DNA of 64,000 nucleotides, from the NCBI RefSeq assembly GCF_051020955.1, contig NC_135018.1, forward strand, positions 6,242,939-6,306,938. The letters run 5' to 3'. Every line of letters starts with the position of its first letter. Positions within the stretch are counted from its first letter, which is position 1. The DNA comes from Megalopta genalis. Its lineage: Eukaryota > Arthropoda > Insecta > Hymenoptera > Halictidae. Below the pieces are notes generated by a model. That model was not told the DNA's origin. It saw nothing but the letters and a program-made list of their open reading frames with translations, and did not search any database. Of the stretch, positions 13,446 to 24,106 are shown one piece after another. The position numbers and the translations under genes were made by a program.

Positions 13446-13820
13446 CACTGTGTGCGACTGACAGGTTACCTTCATTTATTTTGAATTCCGTGATATATTT
13501 TTTATTTCATGTTATCGTAGCTCGCGTAAACGCGAATTCAACGACCTGTTGTACCCACGGCATTCGGATGACCTTGACGTCAAAAGAACGAAATCAATGA
13601 AACAACGATGCTTTGAATGTTCCACACTTCGAATCGGTACATCGTGAACTGGAACAATTTCCCACGAAACATGTCAATTCATTGATTTCATTTTTCTCTT
13701 GACGTCAAGGCCATTCGAAGGGTCATGGTATGACGGGTCGTTGAATTCGCTTGGACATAATAATACGAAGTAAAAAGTATATCATGCAATTTAGGGAAAT
13801 GAAGGCGACCTTGATCCTTT

Positions 13821-14494
13821 TTAACCCGAGAAAGATAACCTACGTCGCAGAGGCGCCTGCGAAATAAACAACTGACTGCACCGTGGATGACGCAAAGACT
13901 GGAAGCACCCACTTTGCCAAGGCATGTGCGAAGCAACATTGAAAATATTCTTCCAAAATCTGCTGTACAGGCTTCCACAGATGATGAAGAAGAACCCTCA
14001 GCCAAAAAAAGGCGTTATTGCAGTCTTTGCACGTCTAAAAAGAAAAGAATGTCAAAGATGACCTGTGCCAAATGCAAAAAGACAGTTTGTGGTGAACACA
14101 AGAAAGACGTTTGTCATGACTGTCTCTAAAGAAATTTTTTATAATATTATAGTTTTTTTTACACTGATTATATTATAGTCTACTAGTTTGTAAGGATAAA
14201 ACACTATTTTTTGTGATATTTTACGGGATTTGTTCCCATAAACCGAAGACTGTTGATTTTTGTTAATTTTTCATAGAGGTCTAGTGATTTAAGTTTAAAA
14301 TTACTTAAAATATAAAAAAATATAATATAAATGCATTTTATTTTTACAATAATGCCAAACCTTTAAAATGACTAGATTAACTTAAATAAATATCCATTGT
14401 TAGTATAAAATTGACGCCTTAGAAAAGCATGCGCCTCTGAAGCGTATGGTTATCTTTTACGTACGTTGTCATATGGTTATCTTTCTAGGGTTAA
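13821..14494 (+). mobile_element. Internally deleted piggyBac element with TTAA target duplication
   Basis: TTAA (13821-13824) is followed by CCCGAGAAAGATAACC. The right end read inward from TTAA (14491-14494) is CCCTAGAAAGATAACCATAT. From memory, CCCTAGAAAGATA is the canonical 13-bp piggyBac terminus; the left copy has one change (T to G). Subterminal repeats also follow piggyBac layout: a short spacer on the left (CAGAGGCGCCTGCG at about 13848-13862) and a longer one on the right (CAGAGGCGCATGC at about 14426-14438, minus strand). The 666-bp body retains only the 3' end of the transposase gene, so the element is non-autonomous. Confidence 0.93.
13887..14129 (+). pseudogene. piggyBac transposase, C-terminal fragment
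   Basis: Open frame of 80 codons inside the piggyBac termini. Residues 4-25 (RLEAPTLPRHVRSNIENILP) precede an acidic linker (DDEEEP), then a basic patch and a Cys/His-rich module. Its zinc-binding pattern is CSLC, CAKC, CGEH and CHDC over residues 45-79. This is the C-terminal cysteine-rich domain that piggyBac transposases use for binding subterminal DNA. The catalytic D,D,D core and N-terminus (normally about 500 more residues) are absent, removed by the same deletion that shortened the element. The reading frame of the remaining part is undamaged, which suggests the deletion is not old. The ATG is simply the first in the frame; a functional product is doubtful, though the fragment could bind element ends and interfere with transposition. 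Confidence 0.9.
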
Positions 14495-15130
14495 TAAAAC
14501 ATCTTTCCCGAAATTTTTTATACTGCAGTCTGTGGCTGACCAAAAATCGATTAACTTTCGTAGGAAACATTTTTTTGTCAGATTATCGGAAACAAACTCT
14601 GTAAACAACTCTGTTTTCACGCGCGCTTTGATTCTAGAAAAATAAGATCGATTTCCACGATCGATCGATTTAGCACGGCTAAAAGAGTTATTTGACTTCA
14701 ATTTTAAGGATAATTATTTCCATTGGCAGACATTTCCGTCATCCACAGAATTCTCAACGAGAATGCACTGCAACGTTCTCAACAATGACACCAACATTCT
14801 CCTACTCTCGAAAACTGTCGAAAAACTCGCTCCCTCGTCGAATAACTAATTTTACGAATTTGCCGGGCTGCAGGTTCGCCAGAATTTTTTTCGGCGCACG
14901 TGACCGTCTGGTGGACCATCTTGCAAATTATTGGAGCCTGACCGGCAGGTCGTCGTGTCGTTGGGGGTTAGGGTCTGATAGCGGACTCGTCGGCTGGTCG
15001 GGATCATCGGGGTCAGACGGGCGAAGCTTTTCGATCGTAATCTTTTAATTACGCCAAAAGAGGGAGAAAGAGGGCCGCGTGCTTTTAATCCGGCAGTGGT
15101 AACAGCCCGGAGCTCGGTCGCGAAAAAACG
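14495..15130. other. Unannotated sequence
   Basis: AT-rich to about 14850, then CpG-rich. No supported gene. Confidence 0.45.
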
Positions 15131-15137
15131 AGGAGAA

Positions 15138-15240
15138 GAACGGAGGAAGAAGAAGACGACGACGACGACGACGAAGAAGAAGAAGAAGAAGAAGCTGTAA
15201 GAAAAGAAAGGAAAGAGAAGAAAGGAAAAGAAAGGCGAAC
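15138..15240. repeat. (GAA)n/(GAC)n trinucleotide tract
   Basis: GAAGAAGAAGACGACGACGACGACGACGAAGAA... then GAAAAGAAAGG purine tract. The long minus-strand frame through it (14852-15481, rich in F and V) is low-complexity. Confidence 0.9.
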
Positions 15241-16234
15241 GACGTCCGCGAATATCCCACTCTTGTCGCTCTAATAGAAACCGTGACTGCGTCGTGAAGA
15301 CGGCGACTATCCCCGTCCCGATCTCGAACCGAGACGATCCGGGGGTGCGCAGGATGGAAATAGCGCGCGCGCGAAAGCTAATCCAATTAATTCCTCTGTC
15401 CGCGGACCTCAAGTGAGCCGAACGGGAGGTCAGAGGAGGAGGCAGCGGCGGCTCGCTAGGGCAAGAACTCGTTATTCTCATGCAACTTCAGTCGTTTGGC
15501 AACCGGCAACCCTTGGCACCCACCTCGACGACCCGGCGTGTCGCGCTGCACTTATTTCTCCTCGGCGAAACACTTCGTTCGGCTTGTACGAAACTTCCTC
15601 CTTCTTCTTCTTCTCCTTCTTTTTCTTCTGCCGCGCCGCCCTTACGACACCCTTCGGAACCGGCCCACCCACGCAAAAACCCCGCAAAAAGGACGCAGTC
15701 GTCGCCTCGGTAAACAAACCCCCTGTTCCGATGCGCCTCGTTTCCGCGTCGCTTCGCTTTGCTCCGCTCGCCGGTGATTAATCGTCGCGGTGCCCGCGAT
15801 GCTGACACGTCTCTGGATGTCGAACTGGACCGTTCTCGAATGGTTTCTTCGGCTTTACGGACTTCCAGGCTGCCGGCGAATTTGTTACTTCGCTTGGAAA
15901 CTCGGTCTTTCCGAGTAAGATGGAATTGATATCTTTGTGTCTTTATTTGCTTGTGTTTATTTATTATAAATATATTATATTATAGTTTAGTATATTATAT
16001 TATAGTTTATTTTTATTTATTTCTTTGTGTCTTAAAGATTTTATTGATTTCTCTTTCTCACTTGGATCTTACAGAGTCGGTCTCAGTAATTGGTTTCTGT
16101 TATTGCGAGGTAGCTCACATTTTAGCATTGAAAGTGTATATATATATAATTTATAATTTATTCATATATATTTGTTTTCTATTCATATATATAAAATAAA
16201 TAAATATATATATGAATAAATTCGATGAAAATTG
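15241..16234. other. Unannotated; CpG-rich then AT-rich
   Basis: 15241-15840 is CpG-rich with a CTTCTTCTT tract near 15597-15630. 15930-16215 is AT-rich with a duplicated TATATTATATTATAGTTTA. Overlapping frames on both strands around 15480-15810 look like chance. Confidence 0.45.
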
Positions 16235-16620
16235 ATATCTCTGGGAGGGTGGAGTGTTTTAGATACATTTTGCTGCATATTTCTTTTGATAGTAATATTT
16301 TGAGTAAAATTAAGAATTGTTTAACGACGGAGATATCCAAGTTGTCTTATTGTATTTGTTAAAATAAAGAAGGCTAACTAAATTCTTTGGAAGTTGGGTC
16401 TTTAAATATTTTCGTAGGGTGAATTTTGGAGAACTGGATTTTTATTGAGGATTTTATAGATGGAATTAATATTTTTTTGAGAGAAGGTGGAACGTTCGGG
16501 ATGCATTTTAAGGCACTTCTTCGAACAGTAATCTTTCCACAATCTTTTAACAGTGAGATATTCAAGTCGCTGTAATGTTTTTGGTAAAATAAGGATTGAT
16601 TACATTATTTGGAGAAATGG
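16235..16620. repeat. Diverged tandem duplication, period about 245 bp
   Basis: GGGAGGGTGGAGTGTT..GATACATTTT...GGAGATATCCAAGTTGTC..GTTAAAATAA (16241-16370) is followed, about 245 bp downstream, by AGAAGGTGGAACGTTCGGGATGCATTTT...TGAGATATTCAAGTCGCT..GGTAAAATAA (16481-16592). Both end in ATT(C/A)TTTGGA and TTT(C/T)GTRGGG. Confidence 0.6.
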
Positions 16621-18299
16621 AGTTTTCAAACATTTTTGTGGGGAGGATTTTGCTAAAAAATAATTCGACAGGGTTTGCATCGTCTTTACACACTTTCTTC
16701 TGTGTTCAAACAATTTTAGATAAAATGGGCGAGGCCAGTAAAATGTTACAATTTTCAATGAATTCTAACGTCGGGAATAATAACAAATTTCTTACTTATA
16801 CATTTCTGTGTGTAACAGTTTAAACCTATCTTTGGATTTAACAACAATTTTCAACGCAGGCACAGTTGGAACGTCGTTCATTAAACCAATCCTTTCAACT
16901 TCTCAAGACGTTATTGTCGCGTTAATATATGAAAAACATTGTTGCACAGTTTTACAAAGACAAGCGTCGATGAGAATTACTGTTCGTTATAGGGTTCAAG
17001 AAGGAATCAGAACAGCGTAATTTCGGCCCGCCCCGGTATCGCTATCGATAACGACTCGGACACGCTATTACCGCGATAAGGGTTAAGGGTTAAGGGTTAC
17101 AAAGGAGTATAAATCGCGAAATTTAGCAGCAGCAGAGAGTCGCAGATGTTGCGCGTTTCGCTTTAACTCACGCGAAAGGGAACTCGTCTCGCGTAGCGGA
17201 GGTTCCTCGACCCGAAACCCGAACTTGGCCCATAAAACCCACCCCCAACCGGGAGAGGGAATTTTTATCGGGCTCGCAATCACAACTCGCGTTCACTTGC
17301 GCGGCTATTAATGGGCAATTGAACGGGGTACCGGCGGAGCCATAAAACGCAGCCCCTTTCGCGGCTGCTCCGTCTGCGACAACGACGACGACGACGACGA
17401 CGTCGTCGTTCCTACGTCTTCCTCCGGCAACCCCTGCCGCTCCCGTGGCAGCCTGTTTTCCAAGTGTAATTCCGTATCGTAAAATTTTTCGGCCGAGTGA
17501 ACGGCCAGCCCCGGTCTTCCCGTTGACCACAATCGGATACAGCTGGATGTATAAGTCATTGTCGGCCGACTAGAGTTACAGTCGGGCTGGAAGGGAGCCG
17601 GTCGAATGGCGCGAGTAGTCGTGCTCGAGGCCACGGTTCGTTGGCTCCGGCGAAACGCCGATCCTCCTTCGTTGAAAAGTTGCCGCGGGATCGTTGAACG
17701 TCGATGGGACTCGGAGAAATACGTCGATTCTTTCTGCACCCACGTTCGGTAACTATTTCGAACGATCTTGCGTTTATTGGGAAACTTGCGTCTCTGGTTC
17801 ACCCTACTGAACATGTTTATAGCGCTGCTCATTTTAATGCACGCGATCTATTTGGTGGATCGCTCGATTCTGCAGAAAATCTGGATATTTTGCGACTCGC
17901 CGTTTGTATTCAGGGCATGGACATTGTTATTTGACTAGCTAGTGTCTCACAATTAATTAATTTCACCGAGCGTACTTTTAATCGTCATTTGACTACTTAA
18001 TCTGTTTTTTAAAATAATATTACCGTTGTTTAAATGATATTACTGTTATTCAAATCCACAAATCTATACGACTCGTTATAGTTTCTCATGTTAATTTAAA
18101 TACTAATTATAATCTAGAATGTAAGACTTTATGTACAGTTAATACTGCTAATGATCTCGCAGTTAATGCGAACAAAATAAATAATGCGACTAAAATAAAT
18201 AAGAGAGAGAGAGAGAGAAGAGTAATAGATCTATGAGAAGAATCTTCGATAATAATCATTGAAAAATTCACGAATAAAGCTGAGAAGTTCGGACTTATC
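16621..18299. other. Unannotated; CpG-rich block at 17030-17700
   Basis: Holds (GGGTTAA)3 at about 17079-17099 and a GAC/GTC hairpin at 17379-17410 (GACGACGAC.. meeting GTCGTCGTT). The minus-strand frames at 17168-17530 and 17308-17832 read through this block and look non-coding. Confidence 0.45.
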
Positions 18300-18300
18300 T

Positions 18301-18880
18301 ACAGGATGTCCCATAATCATGTTAACAACTGGAAAGCGGTGATTCCTGAGGTCATTTGCACTAACTTTTCCCTTACCGAAAATGCAATCCGAGGCTTTGT
18401 TTACGAATTATCAACGAAAAATGGTGACCTATGAGAGGCGAGCTCGTCTGGCGCTAAGCGGTCGAGCCAACGGCGCCAGCGGTCGAGCGGTCGAATCCCA
18501 GCTCAGCTGGCGCGAGGCGGCCGAACCAACGGCGCCAGCGGTCGAGCGGTCGAATCACAGCTCAGCTGGCGCGAGGCGGCCGAGCCAACGGCGCCAGCGG
18601 TCGAGCGGCCGAAGGCTAGTTCCGCTGATTAGCTCGGCCGCCGAGCGCTAGGCAAGCTCGCGGAAGCGTTAAGCGGTCGAGCCAATCAGCGGAACTAGCC
18701 TTCGACCGCTCGTTGGCTCGGCCGTTTACCGCCTGTAGTCGCCTCCCATTTGTCATTGTTTTTCGTTAATAACTCGTTAACAAAGCCGCGGATTCCACTT
18801 TCGCTAAGGAAGAAGTTACTTCAAATGACTTCAGGAATCATTCCTTTCCGGATGTTAACATAATTATGAATCACCCTGTC
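18301..18880. mobile_element. Long-TIR element (ACAGGRTG ends) with a GC-rich palindromic core
   Basis: The left end ACAGGATGTCCCATAATCAT and the reverse-complemented right end ACAGGGTGATTCATAATTAT begin TIRs of about 60 bp. Both continue GTTAACA..CxGGAAAG and GATTCCTGA.GTCATTTG. A TA precedes the left end; the right flank is TCTA. The core (18430-18730) is GC-rich: about 60-bp tandem units built on GGCGCCAGCGGTCGAGCGG and CAGCTCAGCTGGCGCGAGGC, then an inverted repeat CGAAGGCTAGTTCCGCTGAT...AATCAGCGGAACTAGCCTTCG (about 18610-18708). A partial reversed copy is at 41672-41985 and a solo end is at 45375-45457. No transposase. Confidence 0.8.
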
Positions 18881-19767
18881 TAATTTATTTCCATAGTTTA
18901 GCCTAGTCTGTTGAAAATTCTAGATTGTACTCAGGAGTATTATTAACATTCGTTGCTAGACTGAAAATATTTGTTGACACGTCAGCTGTCGCGTTAATTC
19001 TATAAATTCGAAGCAGTTGTTTTTTTTATTGAAAGAGATCGATCGTTATACACACCTATTTATTTGTTACAAATTAACTTACTCTATTTTACGACTGCGA
19101 CACACAACGTAGCTGAGAAATACAAAACAAGTATAACTATAAATAAATACGATACAACTCACCGATAAAAAGTTTCAAGAAAAATCACAAAAAATTGCCC
19201 ACAAACCCGCAACACCGGCGACCACCGAACTTGGTGTTAATCCCACGCGTTCGCACATCGACGATCGCTTAATCCAAACATTTCAGAAGCTCGTGGCCAT
19301 TAACAGCGCAGGTATCATAATTCACCGTCGGCTTTTACCTTCGGTTATTTCCAGGTGGTGCTGGCAAACGGCTGTTTAATTAGTCGGCATGTCAATTCCA
19401 GGATTGCCGATAATTCCCGCGAAACATTTGAATGAATAACGAAAGGCAAGCAAGGACAGGCTCGGCTCTCGCATATTTGACTCGCAACGGTCGTAGAAAT
19501 ATTCGGTCGATCTGAACTAGCGTGTTATTAACACTTGGTTTATCGAACCCGTCGGAATTACGAATTTAAAATGTTTTTATTTACGATTATTGACGCTGCA
19601 AAGATACATCGATGAGGTATTTATTCAACATATTTTCAGGCATGCGTACAACTTGCCGAGTTTGTTGAGTTTTCGCATTCTAAGCGATAGCAAAATTAAA
19701 AAAAAGAAGCATTCTAGTTATAGCCTAGTAGACTGGTCGCTCTATCATTGTTGCGCACGGCACAAAA
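18881..19767. other. Unannotated sequence
   Basis: Moderately AT-rich. No repeat or gene recognised. Confidence 0.45.
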
Positions 19768-20342
19768 TTAACCCTTTCGCTACTACGGGCTACTATAGTG
19801 GCCCTCCATAAGATGTCACTGAGGTACTACGGGCCACTATAGTGGCCTTTCGTATGATGCCACTGAGGTACTACGGGCCACTATAGTGGCCTTTCATAAG
19901 ATGCCACCGAGGTACTACGGGCCACTATAGTGGCCCTCCATAAGATGTCACTGAGGTACTACGGGCCACTATAGTGGCCTTTCGTATGATGCCACTGAGG
20001 TACTACGGGCCACTATAGTGGCCTTTCATAAGATGCCACCGAGGTACTATGGGTCACTATAGTGGCCTTCCATAAGATGCATTATATTGCATAATGTTTT
20101 ATTTCCTCTCATACTGTAAATTAAAGAGCGCATGCTAAGACGTTATAAATACCCTGGAATACCCTTTATTTATAAATACCCTTTGGAGAGAAATTTTTTC
20201 GTACGAAAACATTCAAGCAGCTTGGGTTCTCCGCCGCGGTACTCCCGCTGACGATCGGCGTCGCGTAGCGTGCAGTGATGTCGCGGCGCTCCGTTCAGCG
20301 GAAGTACCGCGGTGGAGAACCCGCCCGTAGCGAAAGGGTTAA
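19768..20342. mobile_element. TTAA-1 (piggyBac-like) MITE with 44-bp palindrome array, copy 1
   Basis: TTAA (19768-19771)|CCCTTTCGCTACTACGGGC ... GCCCGTAGCGAAAGGG|TTAA (20339-20342). The left part (about 19780-20080) has about seven 44-bp direct repeats (GAGGTACTACGGGCCACTATAGTGG...GATGCCACT), each centred on the perfect palindrome CCACTATAGTGG. The right part (20223-20322) is a hairpin with arms of about 28 bp (GGTTCTCCGCCGCGGTACT... against ...GTACCGCGGTGGAGAACC). The same architecture is present at 47788-48250. No coding capacity. TTAA targets and CCCT ends place it with piggyBac-like elements. Confidence 0.9.
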
Positions 20343-20663
20343 AGCGCCGGAAGTCGTGAGGAGACGACACGCGATTTATTGATTCGGACTCCACAGTCCT
20401 TTGGTTTACAATCTTTGGAGCACGGCTCCGTTCGACGTATGATTTGAAGCACGGCTTCGTATAGGCGCAAGGGGCGCTAAATTAAACTTGACTATAAGCG
20501 ATAACGATATCTTGGAGAATCCCCCGTTATCAAATTTGCGGCAGTATATATAGACACCTGGCCGATGTTCAAGGAGAAGCATCGTCAGGCGTCGAAGGCC
20601 GGTCATTGCCTTCTAAGGCAAAACGCCGCGTATACAATTAGGCCGAGGCGAACGTTTGACGGT

Positions 20664-20768
20664 CGGGTCAACGCACGTCGATCGTGTTATTGTCTTGCCG
20701 CCTCGCCGTTTATTCGACAAAAACGGCGAGACGGCGTGCATCGAAAGTCGAACGTGCGTTGACCCGCG
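20664..20768. repeat. Long GC-rich hairpin
   Basis: CGGGTCAACGCACGTCGA...GCCGCCTCGCCGTTT pairs with AAACGGCGAGACGGC...TCGAACGTGCGTTGACCCG across a short loop (about 20711-20720). It could be a remnant MITE or, if transcribed, a stem-loop RNA. No flanking target duplication seen. Confidence 0.7.
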
Positions 20769-20795
20769 GTCCGCGATTCGGCCGGAACGATCATC

Positions 20796-20880
20796 TTAAA
20801 AAAAATAATTCAGTCGTTTAGCCCAGTTCTAAAAAAGTTATTCCGTTTTAAAAACTGTCCCAATATTTTTGTTACCGACC
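20796..20880. repeat. Terminal fragment of the AATATTGG long-TIR family
   Basis: AAAAATAATTCAGTCGTTTAGCCCAGTTCTAAAAAAGTTATTCCGTTTTAAAA.CTGTCCCAATATTTTTGTTACC matches the right arm of the element at 12751-13445. Confidence 0.7.
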
Positions 20881-21860
20881 GTAATCAGGACATGACGTTG
20901 CGCGGCCGTAAAATATACGCGCGTTGTTTAGCCGCGACTTATTGTCCGGAAGAGGTCGGCGTATTTCATGGTCGCCGAGGTTTTCCCACGGGCTTCCGAT
21001 ATTTCTTCGTCGATAGAGTCCAAATACGGAGGAACACTCGCTGCGACAACAGTAATATGAAAGTTTCTCGATTCGGGGTTGAAGGAATCCATCTACGAGC
21101 ACGGAACCAATACGGCCCTCGAATGGCACCGGAATATAAATCGACCGGCAACATTTTTCGATATATGAATGACAAAATGCGAGCCGGCGATCGCAATAAC
21201 AGCAACGTCGCGTTGCGACAGCTTCGACGAGAAATTAAAAATGATCGAACGCGCGGCCCCCTGCGTGCTCTACTACTTTATTAATATTATTTTACAGCTG
21301 TCCGTGACCGGCCGGATTCGACGTTCAGGCTTTTAATTCTATGCTTTATCGAGTAGTCGCGTCGAGGTAATAACACCGGCTTCGATGACCGGCCTAATAG
21401 GTTTCCTTCATTTTGCTTCGTTACACTTGCTTTTTAATTCTTGATCCACCGAACCCTATAACCGACTGATTGCGATTACCTTATAATAATAAGACTGCGT
21501 TAATTTAAACAGTGCATGATTTTGTATAAAGTTTTGTATGAAGGTGTGATGTGTGTATATATAAATTAACTTTATAAATCGTTTATTAACTTTATTAATT
21601 AACTATATAATTAACCATATTATTAACTACATAATTAACTGTATTAATTAATTACACGAAGTAACTATATTCAATCATCTTTCCAAAAAAGAATCTTTAT
21701 GATTCCAATAATTGTAACACAAGAAGATTGAAACAAGCCATTTTGACCCATCTGGTAGTTCCAGTGTTAAAGCATTTTATTATTTTGAAAAAGCAAACGG
21801 GATTTCAACTTTAAGAATATCTTCTGCTTCGTTCGTGGAAATTTGGAATGATTCTAACGT
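20881..21860. other. Unannotated sequence
   Basis: CpG-rich to about 21270 with a 130-codon plus-strand frame (20892-21284) that resembles no protein I know. Then AT-rich, with short TTAATTAACTATATAATTAAC repetitions at about 21560-21660. Confidence 0.45.
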
Positions 21861-21867
21861 TGGACGG

Positions 21868-22262
21868 GTCTGTAGACATTGTTATGAACACAATGATATA
21901 TTTTTTATATTTTCAGAAACATTTAAGTACGTTTGATTATTCGTCCTTTTGTTTCTGAAAATAATGGAAAATTATACAGCGATTTGCAGTTACATAAATG
22001 ATGTAACGATGTTCGTACATCGATTTCTATCAAATGATTATTATCTATTGAACGATTCTGCAGACACATTGCCGAACACAATGGTATGCATTTTACAAGA
22101 TTGAAAACATTTTAGTGGGCTCGATCATTTGATTTTACGTTTCTGAAAATAATTGAAGAGTACAGCAATCTGCAGTTGCATAAACATGTACGTACATCAG
22201 TTTCTGTTAAATAATCCTCATGTACGACAACTACTATAAACGTTGTCAAATACGACGGTATA
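21868..22262. repeat. Diverged tandem repeat, period about 190 bp
   Basis: AGACATTGTTATGAACACAATGATAT (21873) recurs as AGACACATTGCCGAACACAATGGTAT (22063), and a shorter third match AACGTTGTCAAATACGACGGTATAT starts near 22237. TTTCTGAAAATAAT.GAA.A.TA.AGC.AT.TGCAGTT.CATAAA is shared within the two full units. Confidence 0.65.
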
Positions 22263-22276
22263 TTTAGTAACAACTA

Positions 22277-22473
22277 GACTGCGGATTCTATGCATTTATC
22301 GTTCAAATGCATAAACGAGATACAGACCGGTGAAGAAATCGGAAGAATTTGCAAACGTCGCAACATTATTTCCAACATTTTAGAACGATCAAAGGGAGAA
22401 ACACATCTCCATTTATCCCCTGCTTTACACGATAGAACCATCAAATTTCCGTCTTGCATAAAGATCCGCATTC
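22277..22473. mobile_element. TA-1 MITE, copy 2
   Basis: TA (22275-22276)|GACTGCGGATTCTATGCATT ... TTGCATAAAGATCCGCATTC|TA (22474-22475). Length 197 bp, non-coding. TA target and short TIR suggest a Tc1/mariner-type element. Confidence 0.85.
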
Positions 22474-22475
22474 TA

Positions 22476-24106
22476 GTAGAAACACTGCAAACATCTCAAC
22501 ACGTATAATCGTCTCTTCTTTCGTGTCTGGAAAAATATCGAACTCCTTACGGATTCCATCTTCGTCGATAATATCTCACGCAAATGTTTATACACATCCA
22601 TGTCTATCGTACAATTTCAAACGAGAAAATTAGCGCACATTTCTTGAACACGAGAGAAACTATCCTAAAAATTGCAGAAAGGGCCGCTTCACGGTTCGCC
22701 GCTTTGGTTCCGTCCAAATAAAATCGTAAAGAGCGCGTTATCTGCGCCGTCCTAATCCGCACTCGCCCCGAAATTGTTCGGCGAAAGATAACATTATACC
22801 TCCAGCATTTGAATCGTGATTCTCTGTAGATTAATTCACGAGATTGGGATCGAAAATGCGAGCACGAATCGCCTGGCAGTTTCATAACGCAGAAAAATCA
22901 ACATTTCGCATAGTAGCAATCGTCCCTTCAGCGTTATTCATATTCGTTCTGGATGCGCGAATTTTGATCGAACTTCCCGGCAAACGTCGGGCAACAGTCG
23001 AGCAATCGAGGTGGTCGAAGGGTCGCGAGATTACCCTGAAAACATTTAAGCATCCTACTTTCGGGTACCGATGGAAAACGCGAGCGAACCGATGCGTCTC
23101 GCGATTCGCAATAAATTCTGCATGCACGCGCTGCACCGCATTCCGCGCGCCATTTCGACGATTTTATATTATATAATATTGCAGAGGCGGACGTATCCGT
23201 CGTGTTCCATTCTGATTTACCGAAAAGGAAATAACTTCGTCGGGAGGAAATCGCGTCGGGCATTGCGACTGCGTACAACGCGGCCGCTGCAACACAATGA
23301 ACAATCCCACGGTGGACCGTATTAGAATAGCGATATTTGTTTTGCTTCTGTTCTGTCAAACAAACGCTGTCGTAACTTGTCGAAGATTGGCCTCAGCAGA
23401 TTGCTCGGTTTTTATTCGAATTTGCTCGAGATTAGAAGACTTGCGCCACTGAATTCCCTGGATATTTTAGATTCGAAAATTAAAAAGGAAAACGAAGGCG
23501 AACACCCGATTTTTCGCTGAAAAAATAAGCATTCCGTTGTACATTGCGTTTGAACAATTCGCACGCCCGTTATATTGAAGGCATTATTTTTATTTAGATG
23601 TGTCTTTCGTTTATTATGTACAGGATATTTTGTAGCCCATTCGTGTATTGTTTAAATTATATATTATATTATCCTGTTCATTTATATTAATGAAGCGCCG
23701 TTCCGTTTTAGAATCATACATCGAATCATTTACCACATATAACTCTAACACATTCTTTTAAGCTCAATATTTAATCGAGATGCTTTGCAAGAAACCGAGA
23801 TGCTTTTGTCGGAAACATTTTTCTGTCAAATTAACGGAAGTGCTTGTAAACAGGAAACTGCAAATTTTTCAATGACATCCTGTATATCAAAAATGCAGTC
23901 TGTAGTGAATTGATAAAAAATTTCAGAGCCAATAAATGAATAAATAACGCGGTGCATTCGTATTCACTAAATTGTTAATCGATCTGTGATGTAGAAACTG
24001 CGGAGCTTGTGTATTTACGATAAAAACGATCGAGGAAAATATGAAACTGTATGTTGTGTATTTATTAGAATTATCAACGAAATTGCTTTTCCAACAAATC
24101 AATGCA
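22476..24106. other. Unannotated sequence
   Basis: Short overlapping frames on both strands at 22840-23360 in a CpG-richer stretch; none recognisable. AT-rich afterwards. Confidence 0.45.

Noticed and set aside
14852..15481. 209-codon minus-strand frame
   Set aside because: Runs through a GAA/GAC trinucleotide tract giving low-complexity F/V runs; CpG-rich surroundings lower the stop-codon frequency.
17079..17099. (GGGTTAA)3 as a telomere-like sequence
   Set aside because: Only three heptamers, different from the common insect TTAGG repeat, in a normal internal context.
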